Below, piece by piece: positions 16,667 to 25,467 of a DNA stretch of 64,000 nucleotides. The stretch is from LMUY01 sp964244585. GTDB lineage: Bacteria > Pseudomonadota > Alphaproteobacteria > Acetobacterales > Acetobacteraceae. The notes under the pieces were generated by a model. That model did no database searches. It saw only the letters and a program-made list of their open reading frames with translations, and was not told where the DNA came from. Positions within the stretch are counted from its first letter, which is position 1; each line of letters begins with the position of its first letter. The position numbers were made by a program, and so were the translations under genes. The stretch spans positions 186,001 through 250,000 of the forward strand of contig CAXTJM010000001.1 in NCBI GenBank assembly GCA_964244585.1, written 5' to 3'.

Positions 16667-17736
16667 GCCGTCACCGACATCCTGAGGCCGCTCTGCAACA
16701 GGAAGCGGAGCGTGGCTCGGATGCCGGGCAAGGCTTCACCGGTCAGGAACGCGAGCGGGACCATCCCGCCAAACGGCTGTTCCTTGATGGCCTGACGAAG
16801 CCACGAGCCGGGACGAAGCTTCAGTGTGTCCAGTGCGGTGTCAATCTCCTGCAGGCCGAGGAACGCCGCGATTTCGTCGCCGTCCAACTTGAACCGGGGC
16901 CGCGTGCCCTTCTTCGTCAGCCCTCCCGGGTGCCCGACGAGACGGAGCGCGTCCGTGTCCGCAACTTCCCAGCGGTCCATGAGGGACCAGAACACGGTCG
17001 ATGAGATGCTGCCTGGGCGGGCACCAGGCTGCATCGTGGATGGCCCTTCGACCACGTGCGGCTCAGCCGTGCTGGCAACCTCGGCCTGCTGCAACCGCCT
17101 CGCCACGGGTGACGGCGCGTAAACGCGGTCAGCCTTCGGTGCCGGTGCAGGAGGAGCTGTCACTACCGCTTGGCTCGGCTTCGGGGTCACGGCCTGGATC
17201 GGCGCCGAGGATTTCGGCATGGTGCGTTCCGGCGGCTTCGGCACGGGCGACGGTCGCGGTGGAGGACGAGGCTCCGGTCGCAGCGGGACGACACGTCCAG
17301 CGGGTCCGTTCGCGCGCAGGTCGACCTGGAAGCGTTCAGCCAGATCCTTCAACAGCGTCCTGGCTGCGAGGAGATGTTCGCGGAGCCTCTCGTGCTCGGG
17401 CGTAGGTGGAGCTTGCCCGTCCGTGAGTGGCATAGGCGGTATTGTGGACGGCAAGCGCTGCTGCAGGGAGGCGAGCTGACGCTTCAGCGGGTTCAGGTCG
17501 GAAACACCATCCAGGGCGCTGTCTTCAGTCGCCAGAGGCCATCCGACTTCCGTCGCCACTACCGCGTGGACCATGCGGGTGACTGCCTGACCCGCCAGAA
17601 CGGGGGCGTTGCCCGGATCGCGCCCAGCCTCCAGCAAGGCGGCGTCGCGCAGGTCGGCGTCGGCCAGGCGGAGGAGCGTCGCCACGGCCCAACCCGCCCG
17701 GGCTGTAGACCCCGCAGCGTTCTTGCGAGCTGTCAC
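16663..17736 (-). CDS. Unknown NHEJ-linked protein: HEPN-like N-terminus, Xre-MbcA-ParS-like C-terminus
   Basis: 357 aa. Residues about 10-140 are all-helical and leucine-rich with an LAGQAVTRMVHAVVATEVGW helix resembling HEPN bundles, but no proper Rx4-6H motif, so any nuclease activity is doubtful. Residues about 145-225 are a Pro/Lys-rich linker. The last 115 residues (FWSLMDRWEVADTDALRLVG ... GDEIAAFLGL ... PFGGMVPLAFL) follow the pattern of the antitoxin Xre-MbcA-ParS toxin-binding domain, including the FGG-x(4)-L segment. The stop overlaps the ligD start (ATGA), so the two are co-translated. No toxin gene is adjacent. Domain assignments are by eye. A regulatory or DNA-end-binding role in repair is inference. 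Confidence 0.6.
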   Translation of the reverse strand: MTARKNAAGSTARAGWAVATLLRLADADLRDAALLEAGRDPGNAPVLAGQAVTRMVHAVVATEVGWPLATEDSALDGVSDLNPLKRQLASLQQRLPSTIPPMPLTDGQAPPTPEHERLREHLLAARTLLKDLAERFQVDLRANGPAGRVVPLRPEPRPPPRPSPVPKPPERTMPKSSAPIQAVTPKPSQAVVTAPPAPAPKADRVYAPSPVARRLQQAEVASTAEPHVVEGPSTMQPGARPGSISSTVFWSLMDRWEVADTDALRLVGHPGGLTKKGTRPRFKLDGDEIAAFLGLQEIDTALDTLKLRPGSWLRQAIKEQPFGGMVPLAFLTGEALPGIRATLRFLLQSGLRMSVTA

Positions 17737-17846
17737 GTTCTGTCAGGAATCGGATCGTGATCACCGCAGCCTGGCCGCGGCGCACCTGCGGAGGGTAGAT
17801 TGCCGGTCCCGAGCCGAGCCGCCATCTGACATAGGAGTGGAATTGC

Positions 17847-18056
17847 ATGCCGACCACGACCAAACCGACTGATGACGGCCTGTGGCATTACCATTGTCCC
17901 GAATGCGGCATGGGCGACGGGGAGACCGGCTACCATGTCCCCATGCACGTGATCTATTGCGAATCGTGCATGGAGGACGGCCAGCACGTCAGGCTTCGGC
18001 GCTGGCCGGTCGACCACGACTCAGGCGCGCTTCCGGGTAGCCCGGACCGGGGCTGA
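17847..18056 (+). CDS. Small zinc-ribbon-like protein
   Basis: 69 aa. Two cysteine pairs, HCPECG and YCESC, separated by about 20 residues, with extra histidines (WHYHC), suggest one zinc-binding site. GGAG lies 8 bases before the ATG. Its 3' end overlaps the 3' end of ku on the opposite strand by 36 bases. Function unknown; it lies inside the NHEJ locus, in the gap between ku and the ligD operon. Confidence 0.5.
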   Translation: MPTTTKPTDDGLWHYHCPECGMGDGETGYHVPMHVIYCESCMEDGQHVRLRRWPVDHDSGALPGSPDRG

Positions 18057-18944
18057 CGGCGTCTCCGCGGCCTTCTTGCCCGACTTTGCCTCGGGCGCTG
18101 CAGCAGTTTTACTCGCCGCCTTGGCCTTGCCGGTCACTTTCTTCGTCGCTGGTGCCGCGCTTGCTGACTGCCCCAGGCTCTTCTTAAGCGCCGCCATGAG
18201 GTCGACGACGTTGCCGCGATCCGGCTCCTCCGCGGCCTCCGGCTCGATGCCCTCGCCCTTGAGCTTGGCCTCAATGACGGCCCGCAGCCGGGTCTCGTAG
18301 CGGTCCTCCACGTCCGCCGGGTCGTAGGTCCCGGTCTGGCGATCGATGAGCTGGGTGGCGAGCTGGATCATGTCCGGATCCGGCTTGGCGGTGGGCAGAT
18401 GGTCGAACAGGCCCGCGTAGTCGTTGAGGTCGCGTTCCTCGTGCAGGGTATGGACGACCAGCCCCTTGCCCATCGGCACGATGGCGATGGGATGCTCGCG
18501 CCGGGCGATGACGGCCCGCGACAGCGCGATCTTGCCGGTGCTTGCGATGGCGTCGCGCAGCACGAGGTAGACGTCCTGCCCGGCGTCGCCGTCGGGGGCC
18601 AGGTAGTAGCTGGCATCGAAATAGACCGGGTCGATGGAACCGGCGTCCACGAACTTCTCGATCTTGACCGTGGAGGAGCTCTCGATCCGGGCGCTCTCAA
18701 AATCCTCCTCGTCGATGGTGAGATAGCTGCCCTTTTTGAACTTGTAGCCTTTTACCAGGTCGCCGCGGGACAGGACCTCGCCCGTCTCCGCGTCCTCGGT
18801 CACCATCTTGATGCGGTTTCCCGTCTTGGGGTTGATGAGGTTGAAGTGGAGGGACCCCCGGTCGTGGTTCGCGCTGTAGAGTGCGATTGGGCAGGAGACC
18901 AGTGCCAGCCGGAGGTGTCCACGCCAGATCGGACGCTGCGCCAT
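18021..18944 (-). CDS. ku: Ku DNA-end-binding protein
   Basis: 307 aa, usual length for bacterial Ku. It begins RPIWRGHLRLALVSCPIALY and contains NLINPKTGNRIKM, VDAGSIDPVYFDASYYLAPD and TYDPADVEDRYE, all typical of the Ku core that forms the homodimeric ring on DNA ends. The C-terminus is a lysine/alanine-rich tail (KKVTGKAKAASKTAAAPEAK), the extension that recruits LigD and binds DNA. Start ATG 18942-18944 has GGGAG seven bases upstream; longer frames reaching 19352 have shadow composition. It works with LigD in end joining. Confidence 0.95.
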   Translation of the reverse strand: MAQRPIWRGHLRLALVSCPIALYSANHDRGSLHFNLINPKTGNRIKMVTEDAETGEVLSRGDLVKGYKFKKGSYLTIDEEDFESARIESSSTVKIEKFVDAGSIDPVYFDASYYLAPDGDAGQDVYLVLRDAIASTGKIALSRAVIARREHPIAIVPMGKGLVVHTLHEERDLNDYAGLFDHLPTAKPDPDMIQLATQLIDRQTGTYDPADVEDRYETRLRAVIEAKLKGEGIEPEAAEEPDRGNVVDLMAALKKSLGQSASAAPATKKVTGKAKAASKTAAAPEAKSGKKAAETPSAPVRATRKRA

Positions 18945-19220
18945 GTCGGTCTCCCACAAGGCCGACGATCCGGCCACTTGCCGCATTGTAATGCCTTGCC
19001 CCGTCGCCGCTAGGTCGCCGTGCACCATGACGATGTCTTGGTGCTGAATGACGTATCGCAGGGGTTTCCTGCCGCGCCATGACACTCCGCCTCCAGCCGT
19101 CGATGAGATCGGCCAGGAGGGGACGTGCGGCGAAGCCACTTCAGCCGCTATGACCCGGGCGGCCTTGCGTGCCCATGCCACCCCAGTATCCTCCGGCGAA
19201 ACGTCCTCTGGGAAAGTAGC

Positions 19221-19817
19221 GTGGCGGATGCGCCCGCATCGGTGTTCCAGAGCGACCTGCCCGTCGCCGCCAAGCCCCGACGCGTTGACCCGGCGGCTGC
19301 CGAGGCCCGGGACGTTCTGAACGGCCACGCCGAGCGCCTGCACCGCATCCATTCAGCCGCCGGGCTGACGCCCTACCAGGTATTCGGCCAGCTTGCGCGG
19401 CTCAAACAGGACGGCCGCAGCCCGGTGGCATTCGAGTTACCTGCGGCACCGACATGGACGCTGGAGGACAGCGTCGAGGCCATCGTGGCGCTGATTGCGG
19501 TTGGCCGGGAGTTCGAGCGCTGCTCCGGCGACCTCGAGGGGCGCGCGACACCGCAAAGCCTGGACACACCGGTCGACGCCGCGATCGACGCCCTGGCCAA
19601 TCGTGCCCAGGCTGCGTGCGACCCGCCGCAGCCCGAGCTGGGACAGGGCGGCAGGCACGCGGCGTTGCCACCAGTAGGTGGCGTTGCGGCGGTTCGATGC
19701 AAATCCCCAGCTGGCCGCTCCCGACGGCGCTGGCTGGGGTGTGGCGTACAGCTCGTTACGAGATTTCCAGCCACGGCGCGTGTGGTGCGCTCGAAGGCCT
19801 TCCAGATCACAGCTTAG
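19221..19817 (+). CDS. Hypothetical protein
   Basis: 199 codons from GTG 19221 (GGAAAG upstream). Residues 20-150 look protein-like: AERLHRIHSAAGLTPYQVFGQ followed by a helical region (SVEAIVALIAVGREFERCSG). The last 45 residues are arginine-rich and may be out of frame, so the 3' end could be wrong. No family recognised. It diverges from ku across about 280 bases. Confidence 0.35.
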   Translation: MADAPASVFQSDLPVAAKPRRVDPAAAEARDVLNGHAERLHRIHSAAGLTPYQVFGQLARLKQDGRSPVAFELPAAPTWTLEDSVEAIVALIAVGREFERCSGDLEGRATPQSLDTPVDAAIDALANRAQAACDPPQPELGQGGRHAALPPVGGVAAVRCKSPAGRSRRRWLGCGVQLVTRFPATARVVRSKAFQITA

Positions 19818-19825
19818 GAGGGGAG

Positions 19826-19870
19826 TGGCTGGGGGACGTGGATTCGGTTGTCCAAAAAATCCCCCAGCCA
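19826..19870. repeat. 11-bp inverted repeat resembling a tRNA 3' end; candidate att site
   Basis: TGGCTGGGGGA (19826-19836) and TCCCCCAGCCA (19860-19870) form perfect arms around a 23-base loop. The left arm with the following bases, read on the minus strand (positions 19846-19826), ends CGAATCC, three bases, then TCCCCCAGCCA, like a T-loop and acceptor 3' strand with CCA. Tyrosine recombinases often use such tRNA ends. No full tRNA is present. A rho-independent terminator is another reading. Confidence 0.35.
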
Positions 19871-19872
19871 AA

Positions 19873-19890
19873 TCAACATTCTAATGTTGA
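19873..19890. repeat. 18-bp palindrome
   Basis: TCAACATT, CT, AATGTTGA: perfect 8-bp arms immediately after the 11-bp inverted repeat. It lies between the end of a plus-strand gene and the end of the PIN gene, so it is not in an obvious promoter position; a recombinase or replication-linked site is possible. Confidence 0.4.
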
Positions 19891-20058
19891 CACGACCGAC
19901 GCGCCCAAAAGTTGTGGAGCAGATTTGTGGAGCAGGCAACCACGACGACTGACCATTCCATCGTCGACCAATGGCCGATATTTCGTTTTCTGGGCTGATG
20001 CCTGTGACCGCTGCTGATGGCGTCGACAGCCGCCATCAGCAGACAAGGCCACATTCGA

Positions 20059-20902
20059 CTAGAGGTGGTCAGCGAGTTCGCGCATGGTCATGAACTTGAT
20101 TCCGTAGGTTGCTGTCAGCCATGCGCGGTTGGACGGGTCCATGACGGACGGGCCACCTGAGCTTTTGCCCGCGTCGCCGGTGCAGAACACCTCGATGCCA
20201 TAGGCCACGTGGGACGCGATGCTATCGCCATCGGCCCACTCGGCGAAGGCCTTCTCTACCCGCGTCTTCTCGGCGGGCGATGTCGCCTGGTCCAGCCCGC
20301 GATACCAGATCGCCTGCGGGTTGGCGGCCTGAAGGTCCTTCCCCACCGCCTTCAGGGGCGCGATCCCAACTCCACGCGCCTCGATAGCTTCGGCCACGCC
20401 TTGGATTGTGGATATCCAGGCGGACAGTTCACCCCGTGTGGAATCGTCGATGTAGAGTTCTCCGGTGGGATCCGTGATGCGGAATGCGCCGGTTCGGGGA
20501 ACATCTTTGAGGGCCCGGACCCCGCACTCCTTGGCTGCCAAGGCCCGCCTGCCGAACTCTGGATGTATCGGCGGCCTGTCCTGCTTGGCGCGCATTTCGA
20601 CCTGCACCGTGTCGAAATCGCCGTTGCCCATGAGCGCACGGATCGCCTCCGGGACATCGGCAGCCTTCGTCGTGGTGATCTTCTCCGGTTGCTGCTCCAA
20701 TCGGGAAGAGGCCATCATCCCGGGGCGCTCGATCCGTGTGATGGCCTCAATTGTCAGGAGAGTAACAGGGTAGAAGCCGGTGATGTCTCCCCGCTTCAGC
20801 GCGTCGTGGACCTTTTTGATACAGAGGCTGGTCAGGGTCCTTCGGAAACCTAGCCGGGCGGCAGGCCTTGTCCAGAACGTTGGTGTCGAAAGTTACGCGC
20901 AT
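20059..20902 (-). pseudogene. PIN-domain protein (VapC-like nuclease) with a single frameshift
   Basis: ATG 20900-20902 with AAGGAG upstream begins MRVTFDTNVLDKACRP, the first catalytic Asp motif of PIN domains. After about 30 codons the frame must shift by one extra base within the A5GG run (minus-strand sense of 20811-20817) to continue as VHDALKRGDITGFYPVTLLT. The rest carries EVFCTGDAGKSSGG and DPSNRAWLTATYGIKFMTMR, the C-terminal acidic part. Intact length would be about 280 aa, long for VapC. It is a pseudogene, a sequencing error, or possibly a slippage site. No antitoxin gene sits directly upstream. Confidence 0.65.
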
Positions 20903-21132
20903 CGTATCTCCTTGCTGCAATGACCCAAACGGCAGCCACTGGCGCTCCGGCTAATGTCGGTGCGCAAACGACCGTTCAGGGATGCGGCAGGTGGGGCGAC
21001 TCGTGCGCCCAGTGAAGGTCAGGATCTACGCGGAGAGGGCGGTGTTGCTATTGTGCAACACAGGACTGCTCGGCATCCGTAGGCGGGCATTGTCGTTCCG
21101 CATACTTTGGGGCCGACCGCGATGGTGGATCC

Positions 21133-22053
21133 ATGGCCAAACAGACAATCGAGCCAGAGGGCTTTGACGTATCCGATCACGGGCTGGGGGCCATGACTGC
21201 GGACGAGCAGACCGAGGCCATGAAGGCCTGGTTCGACGCCAACTTCGAGGATCCAGCCAACGAGACGCCGCACGATGCTGAGGATGGATACCTATACGTC
21301 TGGGGCGGCCCTTACAACGCCCTTGAGGAACTCTCCGACCGCTTCGGTGGCAGCGTACCTGATGACGTGATCGAGGCCCTTGCCAGCGAGTTGTCCATCC
21401 AGAGTTCCGACTGGGCGCCCACTACCCACAGGCACGAGGTAGAGCGGGACGAGGATGAGGACGACCCGCTTCCAGCCGACCTTCCTCCGACTGCGGTGAA
21501 GCGGTACCGGGCCTTGGTGGTCCAACAGGACCGATGGATGTCGGAACACTTCCTGCCATATGCGAATCCGGATGCTACCCGGAGCGAGATTCAGCGCCGT
21601 CTGCTTGCTGCGTCCGAGGCGATGAGGGCGCTGGACCAGCTAGGCTTCCGCTACCCCGATGTGCCCGCCGGGATGGGGCATAACCGGCCCCCAGAGGACA
21701 GAGTCTCCTCTACCGAAGAAGAGGAAGGCGGACCGCATCTCAATCCAGCAGAAGCAGCGCAGATTGCCGGAGACCTTGACTTGGCGGCAGCGCAAACGGC
21801 TCTGCCTCAACCGGACGTTGGATTGCTCCGAGGCGTCCGGGACCGCCTGCTGACCGCCACGAAGGCTGTGGGCATCTGGATTGCGAAAAACCTGAACCTT
21901 GCCGTGGAGGAGTTTTCGAAGGCGTTCGGGAAGACGTTAGGCATTGCGGCAGCCGGTGGCATCACCGCAGTGGGTATCGTGACCGCTTTCGGGCGGCTGC
22001 GAGAAGCTGCCTCTGGGCTCGAGCACATCATCATGGCGCACTTGCCCTTCTAG
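21133..22053 (+). CDS. Hypothetical protein with C-terminal membrane segment
   Basis: 306 aa. The first half is acidic, with the segment DGYLYVWGGPYNALEELSDRF seen in a widespread but unnamed alphaproteobacterial family. A glycine/proline/glutamate-rich linker (GMGHNRPPEDRVSS) follows, then amphipathic helices and a hydrophobic stretch GIAAAGGITAVGIVTAFG near the end. No catalytic motif seen. It converges with the HTH regulator gene and overlaps it by 4 bases. It lies in the mobile region. Confidence 0.6.
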   Translation: MAKQTIEPEGFDVSDHGLGAMTADEQTEAMKAWFDANFEDPANETPHDAEDGYLYVWGGPYNALEELSDRFGGSVPDDVIEALASELSIQSSDWAPTTHRHEVERDEDEDDPLPADLPPTAVKRYRALVVQQDRWMSEHFLPYANPDATRSEIQRRLLAASEAMRALDQLGFRYPDVPAGMGHNRPPEDRVSSTEEEEGGPHLNPAEAAQIAGDLDLAAAQTALPQPDVGLLRGVRDRLLTATKAVGIWIAKNLNLAVEEFSKAFGKTLGIAAAGGITAVGIVTAFGRLREAASGLEHIIMAHLPF

Positions 22054-23327
22054 GTCGGCAAGCCTAACGCGGGAATTTGTAAGCGCGCCTTACTGTTCCT
22101 GGCCTCAACCTCAGAATTCTGGAAAATGCTGGTCGGGCCGAGCGCGGCTATCCTCATCAAACGTTCGGCCGCAAGCTCGAGGAACGCTATGGAGGCTAGG
22201 GGTTTCGTTTCGGACAATCCACCACTCAGACGGACATTCCGGAAACGCCTGATAAGGGTGCACGTCTCCTGACAGGCGAACGCCAACTCCCGCAACGTGT
22301 CAGCATCCATGTGCCCTGATGTGTCGAACCGTTCGACAGAACTGTTGAGCTGAGCAATCGCCCCTGCAATGAACTGCTCTGGGCCGCCCGACATCCACTC
22401 CCGGCAGTCAGCCAACTCACGCTGCAGGAAGGTGAAAAATCCATCGGTGGAACGGATTAGAGCATAATCGACCCTGCTCGAGTGCCAACTTTCCTCGTCC
22501 TCACCGCCGCCCAAAGCCCGGATCTTGGCGCAAGCATGCGGGTGCAGCGTTCGTGAGTTCAAGGTACGTGCCTTCAGTAGTCCGTGTCGGATAGCCGCTT
22601 CGGCAGCCTCGGACCCGTCGGTGTGCATCGAAACCGTTGTCCCAAGAACTAGGTCGTCGAGCATATAACCCCCGTCCGGGAGTTCCGTGACTGCGACGAA
22701 AGGCACCCAGTAATCGGCTGATAAGATCGAAGCTCCCAGCTGCACTTGACGCTCAGCGTCAATAATGATGACCCGCCCCTCGAAGGCCAGCCGCTTTGCG
22801 ATACGGTCCAGTTCACTGACTTTGCCAGCCTTGGCCTTCCGTCCGATAGGACCTTTGATGGGGTCCACCTCAAGGTGGGCAGGTGGCCGCCGGGTGAGAG
22901 CCAGGCGAACCGAGGCAGCGGCCTGCCGAGCAGCTGCGGCCGCCATGTTCGCCGCGGCTGCCGCTTCTTCCGAGGCGCGCAACAGATCGGCCATGGGGTC
23001 GGACGTGAGTCTGAAGGCGGGCCGCAATTCCGGAGGCGGCTCCGACCGCTTCAGCCGGGCACCACCACTTGGCCAGGCCTCCGTGCCGGTCAGCGCGGTT
23101 GCCGGGACCGCGAGAGTATCGGCGACCCGTGCCAGCACGTCGGCGGGCAAGGTTGATGACAGCCCGCGATTTACATTCCGCAGCCGGTCAGGTTTTAGCC
23201 CGGCCGCCATCGCCAAACCGCGTTCGCTCCAGCCGGATTCCGTCAGCGCTCTCCGCAGCCCGGCAGCCAGGTTCTTCACCCTGTCAACTTTGACAACATT
23301 TGTCTTGCTGGGTCTGGGCTTCTTCAT
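22050..23327 (-). CDS. HTH (XRE-like) protein with unknown C-terminal domain
   Basis: 425 aa. Residues about 18-75 form a helix-turn-helix of Cro/XRE type (GLRRALTESGWSERGLAMAA, then LKPDRLRNVNRG and ADVLARVADTLAV), as in phage-type regulators. An alanine-rich helix follows (EEAAAAANMAAAAARQAAAS), then a domain around VIIIDAERQVQLGASILSAD that is not recognised. It diverges from the short gene at 23417. Probably an element-encoded regulator. Confidence 0.6.
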   Translation of the reverse strand: MKKPRPSKTNVVKVDRVKNLAAGLRRALTESGWSERGLAMAAGLKPDRLRNVNRGLSSTLPADVLARVADTLAVPATALTGTEAWPSGGARLKRSEPPPELRPAFRLTSDPMADLLRASEEAAAAANMAAAAARQAAASVRLALTRRPPAHLEVDPIKGPIGRKAKAGKVSELDRIAKRLAFEGRVIIIDAERQVQLGASILSADYWVPFVAVTELPDGGYMLDDLVLGTTVSMHTDGSEAAEAAIRHGLLKARTLNSRTLHPHACAKIRALGGGEDEESWHSSRVDYALIRSTDGFFTFLQRELADCREWMSGGPEQFIAGAIAQLNSSVERFDTSGHMDADTLRELAFACQETCTLIRRFRNVRLSGGLSETKPLASIAFLELAAERLMRIAALGPTSIFQNSEVEARNSKARLQIPALGLPT

Positions 23328-23416
23328 CAGATCGGACTACCGCAATGAACGGAATTTTGCACGCAGGCGTTTGCGGTAGCCGTGCTTAAAAGTCAGCTTT
23401 CTTCGTCATACACGCC

Positions 23417-23830
23417 ATGGTGGCGCGCTCCAAACATCCAGGATATCAGAGCCTTCATAGGGAACTGACGCATCTGGTGGTGATGGCCTCAGTGCCTGCA
23501 AACGCGGAGGACGTAAACGACCGGGCGAAGCTGATTATCCATCACTTTGTTGCCCGCTCCATCATGCGTGACCCCACACTCGTTACGCGGGCCCGGCGCG
23601 TGGTCGACGGATGGCGCGGCGTGCTGGAATACGACCACGCTGCGGAGTGGAAGAAGCTGCTGAGCCTGCCAGCGCACGATCTGGCGAGGGTGCTCGTAAG
23701 GCGCGACGAAAAGATGGACAGGCTGCGTACAAGCTCACCGTTCCGCGGCATGTTGGACGGCTTCGATGACATTGATCTCAGATTACGGATATGGCGGAAG
23801 GCCCGCCTTGGCCTGGAGGCCGCATCGTAA
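23417..23830 (+). CDS. Hypothetical protein
   Basis: 137 aa, charged and helical (AEWKKLLSLPAHDLARVLVR). Divergent from the HTH gene, with which it shares a 90-base promoter region. No family recognised. ATG at 23417 is the first start; no strong ribosome binding site. Confidence 0.5.
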   Translation: MVARSKHPGYQSLHRELTHLVVMASVPANAEDVNDRAKLIIHHFVARSIMRDPTLVTRARRVVDGWRGVLEYDHAAEWKKLLSLPAHDLARVLVRRDEKMDRLRTSSPFRGMLDGFDDIDLRLRIWRKARLGLEAAS

Positions 23831-24145
23831 ATCTCCCGGCTGACCACAGAAGGTTGTGAGGGTGCCGGGCTGGCCATGTTTGCAGAGCCTGGTTCCGAAG
23901 GTGCGCGGATTGCAGGACCGGAGGCGGAACACCTGATTGGACCCGGATAACCGCCCTCGAACGGCGCCTCCACGGTGCCTGCACCCCGAATTTACCGTAA
24001 ACTCCGCGGGTGGGTGCGGTTCCGGTGCGGTAGCTAGACCGTCCCGGAGGTTGCCGGGTGACATCTGGAAAACGCGTTGCATCGAGGTCCTGCAATCCTT
24101 GCAAACGGCTGTGTTCCCATAGGCCTCCGTTGAAAGAGGTTGGTC
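23831..24145. other. Intergenic region upstream of the recombinase
   Basis: About 315 bases without a convincing gene. It contains a perfect short dyad, TTTAC-C-GTAAA at 23991-24001, and a purine-rich ribosome binding site just before 24146. Nothing else is evident. Confidence 0.4.
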
Positions 24146-25150
24146 ATGGAGGAAGCAGAAGACCTGATCCGGCGTGCAGCGATTGCACTCGAGGCGGCTC
24201 GTTTTTCACCGTTGGCCCGTGTCACCAGCCTTGAGTATGCACGCATTGCGGCCCGTGCCGCCGCCGCGATGGCGGTCGCCGGGCCAGGCTGGACCGGTAT
24301 TTCCAGCTTGGGCGGCGCGGCGTCGACCCAGGCATCCCGCCGGGCTGCGTGGAGCCGCCGTAGCCATCAGGAAGTGGCGGCGGCACTCCACGATTTGCGC
24401 GAACGCAAGGTGACGGTGGCTGATGCTTTGTGCCGCCTGCGGACCTGGGTGCCGGAAGCTGAAGCGACCCCGGCTTGCCCGGAGCACGTGCCTGCGCCCG
24501 GCACCGGCGCCAAGCGTCCGACGACGAAGTCCAAGCGACACAGCCTGGGCAGCCTGCCCGCTGACTGGATGGACCGGATCTGGTCGGCGGCTTCCTGCGA
24601 TAATTTTCGCCACCGAGACGAAATAGCCGTCCTGCTTGTTACGGGCTGCCGTCCGTCAGAAGTGTGCTGGGGTATCGATGTCGTGGCTGGCGATGTCAGC
24701 GTCACAGTCCATGTCGCCGGTGCGAAAACCACGGAAGATACCGGCCAGCCGTGGCGGCGTCTCCGCGTGCAGTCTACCCCAGGCCCGGCGGAATACCTCC
24801 GCGACCGTGCGCTGGCCGCAGGTGGCGTGGCCCGCCTTCGGCCTTCCTGTAGCCCCGCGGCACTGAGTATGGCGATTGCAGACCTCGGCCAGGCCTGCCG
24901 CCTGCCGGGCAGGATTTCAGCATATTCGGTCAGGCATCAACGCGCGGCCGATGCGCGCCATGCTTTTGCGGGCGACATGGACAAGCTGGCCGCCTGGCTT
25001 GGGCATTCGGCCGTGAGCACCGCCCGGCACTACGGCCGCCTACCTCGTGCAGCGGGCTCCCGGGGCCCGCTGCCCCTGGATGCTGAGGCGCCCCGGTTGA
25101 TCCGACGCCGCAACCGGTCACCGGTGCCCGCAATTAGCCCGGCACCGTAG
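24146..25150 (+). CDS. Tyrosine recombinase/integrase
   Basis: 334 aa. ATG 24146 with AAAGAGGT upstream is preferred to the TTG two codons earlier. The catalytic domain shows Arg I in LLVTGCRPSEVCWG (near residue 170), a K-bearing beta-hairpin (HVAGAKTTE), box II as YSVRHQRAADAR with Tyr in the usual first His position, then AAWLGHSAVSTARHYGR with His and the nucleophile Tyr. The N-terminal core-binding domain is short and helical. Likely the integrase of the 19.8-31.2 kb element. It contains one copy of the repeated motif (24603-24627). Confidence 0.82.
   Translation: MEEAEDLIRRAAIALEAARFSPLARVTSLEYARIAARAAAAMAVAGPGWTGISSLGGAASTQASRRAAWSRRSHQEVAAALHDLRERKVTVADALCRLRTWVPEAEATPACPEHVPAPGTGAKRPTTKSKRHSLGSLPADWMDRIWSAASCDNFRHRDEIAVLLVTGCRPSEVCWGIDVVAGDVSVTVHVAGAKTTEDTGQPWRRLRVQSTPGPAEYLRDRALAAGGVARLRPSCSPAALSMAIADLGQACRLPGRISAYSVRHQRAADARHAFAGDMDKLAAWLGHSAVSTARHYGRLPRAAGSRGPLPLDAEAPRLIRRRNRSPVPAISPAP
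24603..24627 (+). repeat. Copy 1 of a ~25-bp motif (inside the recombinase gene)
   Basis: Shares the core CACCGAGACGA and flanks ATTTTC / TAGC with the copy at 27390-27414 (21 of 25 positions identical). It has a weak dyad (TTTCG...CGAAA). It lies within coding sequence. Confidence 0.45.
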
Positions 25151-25467
25151 TCTGAATAGCGGTAGCCGGATGCGGCTGGTCGCCGATGTTGACGCGAGCA
25201 TGCGCTACCGGGAGGCAGCACAGGCTGTCGGTGTCGTCGGCGATGCGATGCTTCGTGCCGGGGCTGGCACGCCTGCGCGGGCTACCCGAGGGCGGCCGTT
25301 CGAATCAGAGAATTGCCGACGAACTTGCTGGCGTCCTGGAAGCTCTGGCGGACCACTATGATCGGGCTGACCGTCACGGATATGCGGGCATCCTGGATCC
25401 GCGCCGTCGGCCGGTCCGCACGAGGCCAGCCACTGCATCGATGGCCACCTGAACGGAGGTCTGCACC
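25151..25467. other. Region without a convincing gene
   Basis: About 317 bases. Two frames look locally protein-like, DVDASMRYREAAQAVGVVGD early and NQRIADELAGVLEALADHYD later, in different frames, so a small frameshifted gene spanning about 25170-25452 is possible. No ribosome binding site decides it. Confidence 0.3.
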
